64,000 bases of DNA from an uncultured Pelagibacteraceae bacterium (GCA_902543245.1 CACBXQ010000005.1:23439-87438), one strand, 5' to 3'. Numbered from the stretch's first letter, positions 17,517 to 25,581 are shown. Made by a program: numbers and translations. The notes: generated from the sequence alone by a model not told the origin.

Positions 17517-18524
17517 ATGAAAATATCAAAAAAAATATCAGCTTTGTTGTTATCTTTGGTGTTATTAGTTGGTTCTTTAGGACAAGCTAATGCAAAAAGA
17601 TTGCATGCTGCTATTGCTGACTGGACAGGTGGAATTATAACTTGCGAAGTAGCTGTAGCAATCCTAGAAGATGAATTAGGATACAAAGTTAAACAAACAG
17701 TATTTCCATCAGGAACAGGTTTATGGGAAGCAATCGCTGCTGGTGAACTTGATTTTGCATGTGAAAGTTGGCCAAGTTATGCAGAGGCTGACGATGTAAT
17801 GTTTAATGAAGATTTAATCTATGACGGTAAAGTTGTTAAATCTTACAAAGGAGATGGAACAGTTGATCTTTTAGGAACTACTGGAATTATCGGTATGTCT
17901 GATTACTGGATACCAAGATACGCTGCTGAAGAGTTAGGTATTAAAACTTGGAGAGATTTAAACAAACATAAAGCTAAGTTTGCTACTATTGAGACAGGCG
18001 GTAAAGGAAGATTAATTGGTTGTCCAGTAGCAGGTTGGAACTGTCATGACCAAAAAAGACTTGATCTTTTAGGAATTGATTTCCAGGCTGACGAACTTGG
18101 TACAGAAGCTGCTGCGATTGCAGAAGCTAAAGCTGCTTATATGAGAAAAGAACCATTCTTGTTATACCTATGGTCTCCTCATTGGTTCTTTGGAGAGTTT
18201 GACATGGTAGGTGTTCAACTTCCAGAATACAAAACTTGTGAAGGTGATACATTTACAGAAGCCAATAACTGGAAAACTTGTGGAACTAAAGGTTGGCCAG
18301 CGACTGGTTGGGATAAAGACTACACAATGAACTATGGAAATCCTGCAACTTTTGCTGATCCAAAACATGCAAAAGCTAAAGCGTTCTTTGAAAAAATGAA
18401 ATTATCAAACCAAGACCAAGCAAATATGCTTGTTCAAGTTGATATCAAGAAAAGAGACGTTAAAGAAGTAGTTGCAGAATGGAAAGCTAACAATCCAGAC
18501 AAATGGAAAAGTTGGTTAGAATAA
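17517..18524 (+). CDS. betaine/TMAO-type periplasmic substrate-binding protein (OpuAC family)
   Basis: 335 residues. A signal peptide ends at QANA (residue 26). The mature protein is an OpuAC/ProX-like lobe pair. Tryptophans at 36, 70, 85, 131, 145, 174, 219 and 223 lie in motifs such as IADWTGG, CESWPSY, SDYWIPRY and YLWSPHW. Trp/Tyr boxes of this kind bind trimethylammonium-like headgroups by cation-pi contacts. An RBS (AGGGGA) lies 8 bases before the ATG. The 153-base AT-rich gap upstream could hold its own promoter (TTTACA-17-TTAAAT is one reading), giving extra binding protein over permease. A bidirectional terminator closes the operon. The ligand could be glycine betaine, TMAO, DMSP or similar. 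Confidence 0.88.
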   Translation: MKISKKISALLLSLVLLVGSLGQANAKRLHAAIADWTGGIITCEVAVAILEDELGYKVKQTVFPSGTGLWEAIAAGELDFACESWPSYAEADDVMFNEDLIYDGKVVKSYKGDGTVDLLGTTGIIGMSDYWIPRYAAEELGIKTWRDLNKHKAKFATIETGGKGRLIGCPVAGWNCHDQKRLDLLGIDFQADELGTEAAAIAEAKAAYMRKEPFLLYLWSPHWFFGEFDMVGVQLPEYKTCEGDTFTEANNWKTCGTKGWPATGWDKDYTMNYGNPATFADPKHAKAKAFFEKMKLSNQDQANMLVQVDIKKRDVKEVVAEWKANNPDKWKSWLE

Positions 18525-18549
18525 TTATTCTTTAAAATAATTAAAAATT

Positions 18550-18578
18550 AAGGCCTCGTTTATCGGGGCCTTTTTTTT
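18550..18578 (+). terminator. rho-independent terminator after the osmolyte operon
   Basis: A nine-pair stem (AAGGCCTCG with CGGGGCCTT, one T-G pair) closes a five-base loop TTTAT and runs into eight T residues. On the other strand the same hairpin is followed by an AT-rich tail with a short T run, so it can also serve the convergent apt gene, whose stop codon lies in the T tract. Confidence 0.92.
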
Positions 18579-19104
18579 AGTGACCTGGAAATTCAATAAG
18601 ATTTTCTACTTTAAATCCTTCTTTGATAAGATTATCACATCCACCTAAATCAAATAAATTTATAACAAAAATAAAACCAGAAACATTACCTTTTGATTGT
18701 TTTATTAGTTTACCAGCTGCTTCAGCAGTACCACCAGTAGCTATAAGATCATCAATAACTAATACAGAATCGTTCTCTTGAATCGAATCTTTGTGAACTT
18801 CAATTGTTGCTGTTCCATATTCTAATTCAAAATCAATTGAATGAACATCAGCAGGTAATTTATTTTTTTTTCTAAGCATTATAAACGGTTTTTTAAGAAC
18901 ATAAGAAACTGCTGATGCAAAAACAAAACCTCTTGATTCAATTGCTGCAATTTTATCTACTTTAAACTTTTTAGATCTCTCAACAATTTGATCAATTGTT
19001 TCAGTAAATGCTTTTTCATCTTTAATTAAAGTTGTTATATCTCTAAAAAGTATACCTTTTTTGGGATAGTCTGGAATAGATCTAATAAAGTCTTTTAAAT
19101 TCAT
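18577..19104 (-). CDS. apt: adenine phosphoribosyltransferase
   Basis: 175 residues, standard for Apt. The PRPP-binding motif VLVIDDLIATGGTAEA and the IPDYPKKGILFRDIT start are diagnostic. It converts adenine plus PRPP to AMP in the cytoplasm. It is transcribed away from mtnP with 44 bases between. MtnP releases adenine from methylthioadenosine, so Apt recovers that adenine, and a shared promoter region is likely. The end shares the hairpin terminator with the osmolyte operon. Confidence 0.96.
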   Translation of the reverse strand: MNLKDFIRSIPDYPKKGILFRDITTLIKDEKAFTETIDQIVERSKKFKVDKIAAIESRGFVFASAVSYVLKKPFIMLRKKNKLPADVHSIDFELEYGTATIEVHKDSIQENDSVLVIDDLIATGGTAEAAGKLIKQSKGNVSGFIFVINLFDLGGCDNLIKEGFKVENLIEFPGH

Positions 19105-19148
19105 ATAAAATATTATTAATATATAATTTTATTAATTATTCTACTCAT

Positions 19149-20021
19149 ATGAGAAAAAATAAATTAGCAATTATAGGTGGTAGTGGTCTTTATGATATTG
19201 AAGAGTTTAAAAAAAGAAAAGAAATCAAGCTTAAAACACCTTGGGGAAAAACCTCAGATAAAATATTAAAAGCTCAATATAATAATAAGGAAGTACTTTT
19301 TTTACCAAGACATGGTAGGGGTCATGTAATATCTCCTTCAAAAATTAATTTTAGAGCTAATATAGATGCATTAAAACAACTTGGAGTAACAGATATAGTG
19401 TCAATTTCTGCAGTAGGTTCTTTAAAAGAAAAACTTTCACCTGGAACTTTTGTATTGGTTGATCAATTTATCGATAGAACTTTTGCAAGAAACAAAACTT
19501 TTTTTGATGAAGAGATTGTTGCACATGTTTCTATGGCTCATCCCACATCAAATGGCTTAATGAATGCATGTGAAGAGGCAATTAAAAAAGAAAAGATATC
19601 TTATCAAAGAGGTGGAACTTATTTAGTAATGGAAGGTCCTCAATTTTCAACATTAGCTGAGTCTGAACTTTATAGAACATGGAACGCGGATGTTATTGGA
19701 ATGACAAATATGCCTGAAGCAAAATTAGCAAGAGAAGCTGAAATAAGATACGCATCAGTATCAATGGTCACAGATTATGATTGTTGGCATCCTGATCATG
19801 AAAATGTTGATGTACAGTCAGTGATTAAAGTTTTATTATCAAATGCTCAAAATGCAAAAAACATGGTTAAAGCTATTATAGAAAATTTTGAACATTATAT
19901 TGATCCAAAAGACCCAGCTACCAATTGCTTAGACGTAGCTATAATTACAGATCCTAAAAAAAGATCTAAAAAAACAATAAAGAAATTAAAAACTATTGCA
20001 GGAAGAGTATTAAATAAATGA
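19149..20021 (+). CDS. mtnP: S-methyl-5'-thioadenosine phosphorylase
   Basis: 290 residues of the purine nucleoside phosphorylase family. The phosphate-binding start LAIIGGSGLYDIE, the block LFLPRHGRGHVISPSKINFRAN (shown here in two overlapping pieces, LPRHGRGH and INFRAN) and TDYDCWHPDHENV mark it as MtnP. The reaction splits methylthioadenosine with phosphate into adenine and 5-methylthioribose-1-phosphate. Adenine goes to Apt next door, and the sugar phosphate goes to MtnA, encoded just downstream. Its stop overlaps the start of a short remnant frame (ATGA). Purine specificity is inferred from the family and the mtnA neighbour. Confidence 0.93.
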   Translation: MRKNKLAIIGGSGLYDIEEFKKRKEIKLKTPWGKTSDKILKAQYNNKEVLFLPRHGRGHVISPSKINFRANIDALKQLGVTDIVSISAVGSLKEKLSPGTFVLVDQFIDRTFARNKTFFDEEIVAHVSMAHPTSNGLMNACEEAIKKEKISYQRGGTYLVMEGPQFSTLAESELYRTWNADVIGMTNMPEAKLAREAEIRYASVSMVTDYDCWHPDHENVDVQSVIKVLLSNAQNAKNMVKAIIENFEHYIDPKDPATNCLDVAIITDPKKRSKKTIKKLKTIAGRVLNK

Positions 20022-20233
20022 AAAAATTAAACATAATATTATTATTTCTACTTTTCTCTACTAATGTTTTAGCTGATAAAATTACTAAGGATGGTTTTTT
20101 AACGAGCAAGGCTGGATATTTAAAAGATCAAAATATCAATAACCCAGAAAATAAAATAATATTAATTTATAATCATGGTCAAAAATTAACTGATGAGAAT
20201 AGAAGGAAAAGAATATCGTACAATATGGTTTGA
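20018..20233 (+). pseudogene. truncated secreted hydrolase-like gene between mtnP and mtnA
   Basis: A 71-residue frame with a clear signal peptide (MKKLNIILLFLLFSTNVLADK) followed by a beginning that resembles secreted alpha/beta-hydrolase-like proteins, ending at a strand with IILIYNHGQ. After this the frame runs into the mtnA start region and stops. The last 41 bases overlap mtnA and read basic, unstructured residues. No nucleophile elbow or catalytic residues can fit, so the product cannot be an enzyme. It is either a 5' remnant of a longer gene cut by placement of mtnA, or a short secreted peptide. I favour a remnant. Translation still overlaps mtnP by 4 bases. Confidence 0.5.
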
Positions 20234-21269
20234 TAATCTAAGTCAAACAGTAAAGATTATTGATCAAACAAAATTACCTCACAATTTTGTAATTAAGGAT
20301 CTTAAAACTGTTAAAGATGCAATTAATGCAATTAAAATAATGGAGGTTAGGGGAGCACCATTAATTGGAGCGACTGCTGCATATGGAATTGTATTGGCAG
20401 CGATGGAAAATAATGATCTTGAATTTATAAAGAAAAGTTCAAAGGAACTTATACAAGCAAGACCCACTGCTATAAACCTAGAGTGGGCAGTTCACAGAAT
20501 GAACAATGCATTATCGTTAGTTAGCAGCAATGAACTTTTAAATGTTGCTTTAAAAGAAGCTAATTCAATTTGTGAAGAAGATATTCAATTCAGTGAAAAT
20601 ATTGGTTTAAATGGTTTAAAGATTATTGAAGAAATTTATAATAAAAAAAAAGAAACTGTAAATATTTTAACCCATTGTAATGCGGGGTGGCTTGCAACCA
20701 TTAATTGGGGAACAGCTACTTCACCAATTTATCATGCTCACAAAAAAGGAATTCCAGTTCATGTATGGGTCGATGAAACAAGACCTAGAAACCAAGGAGC
20801 CAATCTTACATCTTATGAATTGAACGAGGAGGAAATACCCAATACCATTATTGCTGATAATACCGGTGGTATCTTAATGCAAAGAGGAGAAGTTGACATG
20901 TGTATTGTTGGAACTGATAGAACTTTATCTACAGGAGACGTATGTAATAAAATTGGAACATATCTCAAAGCACTTGCTGCACATGATAACAATGTTCCAT
21001 TTTATGTTGCATTACCTAGCTCAACAATTGATTGGAATACAAAAGATTATAGAAAAATTCCAATAGAGGAGCGTAATCCACAGGAATTATCACATATCGA
21101 TGGACAAAATATAAATGGTGAAGTTAATAAGATATTGATTTATCCTAAAAAAAGTAAAGCAATGAATTTAGCTTTTGATGTTACACCAGCTAAATACGTC
21201 ACAGCTTTAATTACGGAAAAGGGAGTATGCGAAGCATCAGAAAAAGGGTTAAAAGAACTTTTTAAATGA
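20193..21269 (+). CDS. mtnA: S-methyl-5-thioribose-1-phosphate isomerase
   Basis: 358 residues of the eIF2B-like MtnA family. The start EGKEYRTIWFDN is the normal N-terminus and fixes the ATG. MEVRGAPLIGATAAYGI, THCNAGWLAT (catalytic cysteine) and NTGGILMQRGEVDMCIVGTDR (catalytic aspartate) are diagnostic. It isomerises 5-methylthioribose-1-phosphate to 5-methylthioribulose-1-phosphate. The start lies inside the 3' end of a truncated frame. The next small gene overlaps its stop by 4 bases. The usual following enzymes of the methionine salvage cycle (MtnB, MtnC, MtnD) are not in the window. A class II aldolase/dehydrogenase gene is instead. Confidence 0.95.
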   Translation: MRIEGKEYRTIWFDNLSQTVKIIDQTKLPHNFVIKDLKTVKDAINAIKIMEVRGAPLIGATAAYGIVLAAMENNDLEFIKKSSKELIQARPTAINLEWAVHRMNNALSLVSSNELLNVALKEANSICEEDIQFSENIGLNGLKIIEEIYNKKKETVNILTHCNAGWLATINWGTATSPIYHAHKKGIPVHVWVDETRPRNQGANLTSYELNEEEIPNTIIADNTGGILMQRGEVDMCIVGTDRTLSTGDVCNKIGTYLKALAAHDNNVPFYVALPSSTIDWNTKDYRKIPIEERNPQELSHIDGQNINGEVNKILIYPKKSKAMNLAFDVTPAKYVTALITEKGVCEASEKGLKELFK

Positions 21270-21463
21270 TTAAAAATTATTACTGGATAGGTTTTATTAT
21301 TTTTGCATGTGTTTTACTTTATTTTGCAAGCAAACAATATTCCTCTTATGGCTTAAACAAATCTATAAGCGCATGTATTATTGCAACAAAAAAAACTTAT
21401 CCAAATAAAACTAGTGATGAAATTGAAAAACTTTGTATCTCAGAAATTAAAAAAAATAATTAA
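21266..21463 (+). CDS. small membrane-anchored protein, unknown function
   Basis: A 65-residue protein whose start overlaps the mtnA stop (ATGA). One N-terminal hydrophobic helix (about residues 7-24, WIGFIIFACVLLYFA) is followed by about 40 polar residues with two cysteines (SISACIIATKK, EKLCISEI) that could form a disulfide if this part is periplasmic. No family is recognised. Coupling to mtnA suggests real translation, but no role in methylthioadenosine metabolism can be claimed. It ends 4 bases before the convergent aldolase/dehydrogenase gene. Confidence 0.55.
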   Translation: MIKNYYWIGFIIFACVLLYFASKQYSSYGLNKSISACIIATKKTYPNKTSDEIEKLCISEIKKNN

Positions 21464-21467
21464 TTCT

Positions 21468-23501
21468 TTATCTCAAGGACGCAGCTATATTGCCACCATC
21501 AACCGTAAGTACAGCGCCTGTTGTTTTTTTTGATACTGCTAAATGAAAAAAAGCTTTTGCAACATCCAATGCTTTAACTTCATCTAAAAGTAAATTACCT
21601 TTCATATAAGTATCTGTTGTTATCTCTCTAGCTTTTGCTCTATCTTTGATCATACTATCATTCAATAATCCACTTCTAATTCTATCAGCATTTATTCCAT
21701 TTGATCTTATTCCTACTGAGCCATAATCAACCGCATACTGTTTGCACAAGCTTAGCAGTGCTGATTTAGGTAATCCATAAGGGCCAAAATTTTTTCCAGG
21801 ATTAACTGATTGTTTTGAAATATTAAACAATAAGCATCCATTAATATTTTGTTTTTTCATTATTTTTATTGCTTCTGATGCACAGTTTTGATGAGAAAAA
21901 AAATTATCTTCAAAGCTTTTTCTCAATATTTGATCGTCTACCTCACCTATGGATCCACCTATGGCGGTACCAGCATTTGATATTAAAATATCTAGTCCAC
22001 CATATACCTCTGCAATTCTATCAAAAGCATTTTTCACACTTTTTTTGTCAGTTACATCACAGTGTATACAAAGGTCTTCAATTTGATTTTTCATTTTATT
22101 AATTTTTTTTAAATCAAAATCAATCAATACTACTTCAGCACCATAACTTTTAAATAGTTTGTATGTTTCTAATCCAATTGCACCAGTACTACCTGTTATG
22201 ACAACTACATTACCTTGAAGGATTTTTTTTGTTTTATTGATTTTTGCTTGTTCTAAAGACCAATATTCAACATCAAAAAGATCTTTTTCAGAAATGAATT
22301 TATATTTTGAAGTTTCTTCAATTGAACTAATTACTCTTGCATTAGTATTTGTTAAATCTCCAGCTATTTTTGCAGCATTTAAACTATTTCCAACGGAAAA
22401 TAATCCAACATTTTGAACAAGTATCACTCTTGGTGATGTATCTAACATTACCTTTTTTTCACTTACTTTTTTTTCATTATTTTTAAAATATTTAATATAT
22501 CTTTTTCTATATTGAGAAAATGCCTTTACTGCAGTTTTTTTAAAATCGATAATGTTTGAATTATTTTTTGGCTTAATTATTAAAGGAAACGGTTTTACTC
22601 TAATTACATGATCAGGAGTAGCTGTTCCTTTTGAAGAATATTTCGAAACATTTTTCCCGTTAATAAAATATTTTAAATTTTTATTAATTCTGTAATTTAC
22701 AATAAATTTATCTTCTTTATTAATTGATAGCAAACCTCTCAAAATTGGTGCTATTTCACTTTTATCAAATTTAAAATTATATTTTTTTATTTGTTTTATT
22801 TTCTTCTTTTTAAGTCTTTTTGTGGCATTCTCAGCTTTACTTACATATTTTATCATTAAATCATAAGCATCTTTTGCACTATCAGCAAAAGTAAAAATTC
22901 CATGGTTCATTAGTATTAAACAATTTATGTTTGGATTTTTTAAATATATTTCATTAATTTTTTTTGCCAGTTTAAACCCAGGCATTACATAAGGCACAAT
23001 ACTTACATTTTTACCAAAAATTTTTTTACAAAATTTCATGCCATTAGGTCTATTGGTTACATTCATGATTGCATCTGAATGGGTATGATCTACAAATTTA
23101 AATGGTAGAAAAGCATGTAAAAAAGTTTCAACTGATGGATTAGGAGATTTTATATTAATTAGATTCCTTTTTTGAAATGAGACCATATCTTCATCACTTA
23201 GATTTTTTTTGTCTCTCAACGAAAGCAATGGATTTAATTTTACAGCCGGTAAGCCCTCAGGTTCAATTTCAGCCATATCCCAGCCACTACCCTTAACACA
23301 CAATACATCATATTTTTTTCCATCAATATCTTTAATATTTGTTTTTACCGATGTATTACCACCACCATGTAAAACTAGCTCACTATTTCTTCCCAATAAT
23401 CTAGTTGTATAAACTCTTAAAGCTAAATCTTCAGAATAACCTTTAGATTTATACTTTTTAATATACTGATAAGCAGTTTTGTTAGACCAATTATTTTTCA
23501 T
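21468..23501 (-). CDS. class II aldolase fused to short-chain dehydrogenase (RhaD/YuxG-like bifunctional)
   Basis: 677 residues in two catalytic parts. The N-terminal class II aldolase (about 1-420) has Glu125, the zinc ligands H139-T-H141 in VDHTHSD and H200 in LMNHGIF. The C-terminal SDR (about 430-677) has the NAD loop TGSTGAIG at 436-443, NAG at 509-511 and catalytic Y575-x3-K579. Known fusions of this plan cut a ketose-1-phosphate (rhamnulose-1-phosphate) to DHAP and lactaldehyde and oxidise or reduce the aldehyde. No rhamnose genes are nearby. Its neighbours mtnP and mtnA make methylthioribulose-1-phosphate, also a ketose-1-phosphate, so that is an alternative substrate. Substrate assignment is inference. 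Confidence 0.85.
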   Translation of the reverse strand: MKNNWSNKTAYQYIKKYKSKGYSEDLALRVYTTRLLGRNSELVLHGGGNTSVKTNIKDIDGKKYDVLCVKGSGWDMAEIEPEGLPAVKLNPLLSLRDKKNLSDEDMVSFQKRNLINIKSPNPSVETFLHAFLPFKFVDHTHSDAIMNVTNRPNGMKFCKKIFGKNVSIVPYVMPGFKLAKKINEIYLKNPNINCLILMNHGIFTFADSAKDAYDLMIKYVSKAENATKRLKKKKIKQIKKYNFKFDKSEIAPILRGLLSINKEDKFIVNYRINKNLKYFINGKNVSKYSSKGTATPDHVIRVKPFPLIIKPKNNSNIIDFKKTAVKAFSQYRKRYIKYFKNNEKKVSEKKVMLDTSPRVILVQNVGLFSVGNSLNAAKIAGDLTNTNARVISSIEETSKYKFISEKDLFDVEYWSLEQAKINKTKKILQGNVVVITGSTGAIGLETYKLFKSYGAEVVLIDFDLKKINKMKNQIEDLCIHCDVTDKKSVKNAFDRIAEVYGGLDILISNAGTAIGGSIGEVDDQILRKSFEDNFFSHQNCASEAIKIMKKQNINGCLLFNISKQSVNPGKNFGPYGLPKSALLSLCKQYAVDYGSVGIRSNGINADRIRSGLLNDSMIKDRAKAREITTDTYMKGNLLLDEVKALDVAKAFFHLAVSKKTTGAVLTVDGGNIAASLR

Positions 23502-23586
23502 ATTTAATTTAAAGTAAAACTTTTACAGCAGTTTTTTATTTGAATGAAGCAAAAAAAATGATTAAACTTTGATTAATAGAATCAAA

Positions 23587-24627
23587 ATGACCAAGGTTGG
23601 AGAACATATAACAATTGATATTTTAGGCACCAAAGGTGAGAAAGATCCATCTTTTTTTGAAAAGATTGTATACAAAATTGCAAAAAAAGCCAAAGTTACA
23701 GTATTAGATATTTCAAAATATAAATTTGAACCTCAAGGATTTACATTGGTTGCTCTACTAGCGGAGAGCCATATAAGCTTTCATACATTTCCTGAAAAAG
23801 GAATTATTAGTTTTGATTTTTTCACTTGTGGAAAAGTAAATCCATCTGTTGCAGTTGAAATTATTAAAAAAGAAATAGAACACACCAGAATAATTAAAAA
23901 AGAATTTAACAGAGATACAATCTTACTTTATCATGACATTTACAGTTCACCAGGATTACAAAAATCTTATGTAGTAAAAAATGTGTTAGAAGATTTTATC
24001 TCAAAAGCAGGGCAGCACATTGAAATTTTAGATTTAGAACAATTTGGTAAATCTTTATTTATTGATAATGAGATACAAGTCGCCACAAGTGACGAGCATT
24101 TATATAGCTCTACTTTTGTAAATGCTGGATTAAAATTAAATAAAGATAAAGAAAAAGCAGCTATTATTGGTGGTGGGGATGGTGGTGTAGCTAGAGAATG
24201 TATTTCCAAAGGATTTGGTTATATTGATTGGTTTGAATTAGATCCTGAAGTTGTTGATGTATGTGAAAAACATTTAGCTAAAGTTGGAAACAAAGCAACC
24301 CAAAAAAACTCTGTTAAATGCGTCTGGGGTGATGCTTTTGAAAGCATCAAGAGCATAAAAGATGATACATACGATAAAATTTTTGTAGATTTAAACGATG
24401 ATCAATTTTGCATTGATTTAGCAGCTAAAAATATGCATCAACTTGTAAGAATTTTAAAACCTAAAGGAATTATAACTACACAAGTTGGTAGCCAAGATAA
24501 AAAACCTAAACAAGTTGATAAATGGCTTAAAGTTTTTAATAAAAACTTTGGGAATGCTACCATAGATAGAGTTTATATCCCTAGTTTTGACTGTTCTTGG
24601 AACTTTTCTTCATCGATAAATTACTAA
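23587..24627 (+). CDS. S-adenosylmethionine decarboxylase/aminopropyltransferase fusion (SpeD-SpeE)
   Basis: 346 residues from the ATG chosen here (a TTG lies 18 bases upstream). Residues 1 to about 110 are a bacterial AdoMet decarboxylase: LLAESHISFHTFPE holds the Glu60-Ser61 self-cleavage site that makes the pyruvoyl group, and Cys81 in FTCG is the proton donor. From about 120 on is a spermidine synthase fold with GGGDGG at 195-200. Two sites differ from typical SpeE: the usual Tyr-His-Glu is Tyr-Ser-Ser (HLYSSTF), and the catalytic loop reads VDLNDDQF without the Pro-x-Gly-Pro segment. The final amine acceptor may therefore not be putrescine. The by-product is methylthioadenosine, the substrate of the neighbouring mtnP. 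Confidence 0.85.
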   Translation: MTKVGEHITIDILGTKGEKDPSFFEKIVYKIAKKAKVTVLDISKYKFEPQGFTLVALLAESHISFHTFPEKGIISFDFFTCGKVNPSVAVEIIKKEIEHTRIIKKEFNRDTILLYHDIYSSPGLQKSYVVKNVLEDFISKAGQHIEILDLEQFGKSLFIDNEIQVATSDEHLYSSTFVNAGLKLNKDKEKAAIIGGGDGGVARECISKGFGYIDWFELDPEVVDVCEKHLAKVGNKATQKNSVKCVWGDAFESIKSIKDDTYDKIFVDLNDDQFCIDLAAKNMHQLVRILKPKGIITTQVGSQDKKPKQVDKWLKVFNKNFGNATIDRVYIPSFDCSWNFSSSINY

Positions 24628-24686
24628 GAAATTTCTTTTTTAAACTTAAAATTTATGATTAATTAAGATCAAAATCGGAGGAAATA

Positions 24687-25538
24687 ATGAATATGTTTAA
24701 AAAAACTATACTAACAATTTTTACCTTTTTATTGTTAACAGCAAATGTTTATGCTGACAAAATTAAAATAGGAACAGAGGGCGCTTATCCTCCTTGGAAT
24801 TCTAAGGATGCTTCTGGAAATTTAAATGGATTTGAAGTTGATCTAGCAAATGAACTTTGCAAAATCATGAAACATGAGTGCACAATCGTTGAACAAGACT
24901 GGGATGGAATGATACCTGCATTAGTTATGAGAAAATTTGATGCGATCATGGCTGGTATGTCAATTACAGACGAAAGAATGAAAACAATTAACTTTTCACA
25001 AGGTTATGCTGATGAAGTTGCTTCCTTAGCTGTAATGAAAGGTTCTGATCTTGAAGGAATGTCTACACCAGAAGGAATAAATTTAAATCTTGGTGGTGGA
25101 GATGTAGATAAAGCTCTTAAAACAATTACAGGAGCTTTATCTGGAAAAACTGTTTGTACACAAATTGGTACAATTCACCAAAACTTTTTAGAGTCTGGTG
25201 ATGTAGGTAAAGTTGATTTAAGAACTTACAAAACACAAGACGAAGTAAATTTAGATTTATCAAATGGTAGATGTGATGCTGCATTAGCAGCTGCTGTTGC
25301 TTTTACTGATTATGCTGATAAATCTGGTGAAGCTGTTGTTCTAGTTGGACCAACCTTTTCTGGAGGAGCTTTTGGAAATGGTGTTGGTGTAGGAATTAGA
25401 AAAGGTGGTGATGATGCAATCGGAAAAAGAGACGCAAAACTTTTAAAAGATTTTAACAAAGCCATAAATAAAGCTAGAAAAGACGGAACTATTAGCAAAC
25501 TTGCTATTAAATGGTTCGGTTTCGACGCTTCTATGTAA
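24687..25538 (+). CDS. polar amino acid ABC transporter substrate-binding protein (family 3)
   Basis: 283 residues with a signal peptide ending at NVYA (residue 23). The mature start KIKIGTEGAYPPWNSKDASG and the block GFEVDLANELCKIM are typical of family 3 binding proteins for lysine/arginine/ornithine or opine-like ligands. Asp at IMAGMSITDERMK and the C-terminal TISKLAIKWFGFD also fit. An RBS (GGAGG) lies close to the ATG. Two permease genes follow. A stable hairpin lies in the gap before the first permease gene and probably sets binding protein above permease in abundance. A basic or polar amino acid ligand is likely but not certain. Confidence 0.9.
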   Translation: MNMFKKTILTIFTFLLLTANVYADKIKIGTEGAYPPWNSKDASGNLNGFEVDLANELCKIMKHECTIVEQDWDGMIPALVMRKFDAIMAGMSITDERMKTINFSQGYADEVASLAVMKGSDLEGMSTPEGINLNLGGGDVDKALKTITGALSGKTVCTQIGTIHQNFLESGDVGKVDLRTYKTQDEVNLDLSNGRCDAALAAAVAFTDYADKSGEAVVLVGPTFSGGAFGNGVGVGIRKGGDDAIGKRDAKLLKDFNKAINKARKDGTISKLAIKWFGFDASM

Positions 25539-25550
25539 TCATTTAAGAAT

Positions 25551-25575
25551 TGGCGACTATAATATATAGTCGCCA
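25551..25575 (+). promoter_or_regulatory. intercistronic hairpin between binding protein and permease
   Basis: TGGCGACTATA and TATAGTCGCCA pair over 11 bases around a three-base loop ATA. It lies 12 bases after the binding-protein stop and 6 bases before the permease ATG. There is no T tract, so it is more likely a 3'-end stabiliser or partial attenuator than a full terminator. Confidence 0.7.
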
Positions 25576-25581
25576 TTCTAT

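Noticed and set aside
23514..23526. Palindrome GTAAAA-C-TTTTAC in the aldolase/SpeD divergent region
   Set aside because: Six-base AT-rich arms are expected by chance in DNA of this composition. It is much weaker than the ten-base-arm element in the osmolyte locus.
24624..24650. Terminator after the SpeD-SpeE fusion (AAGAAATTTCTT followed by T residues)
   Set aside because: The palindrome has no loop and all-weak pairs, so it would not form a stable RNA hairpin.
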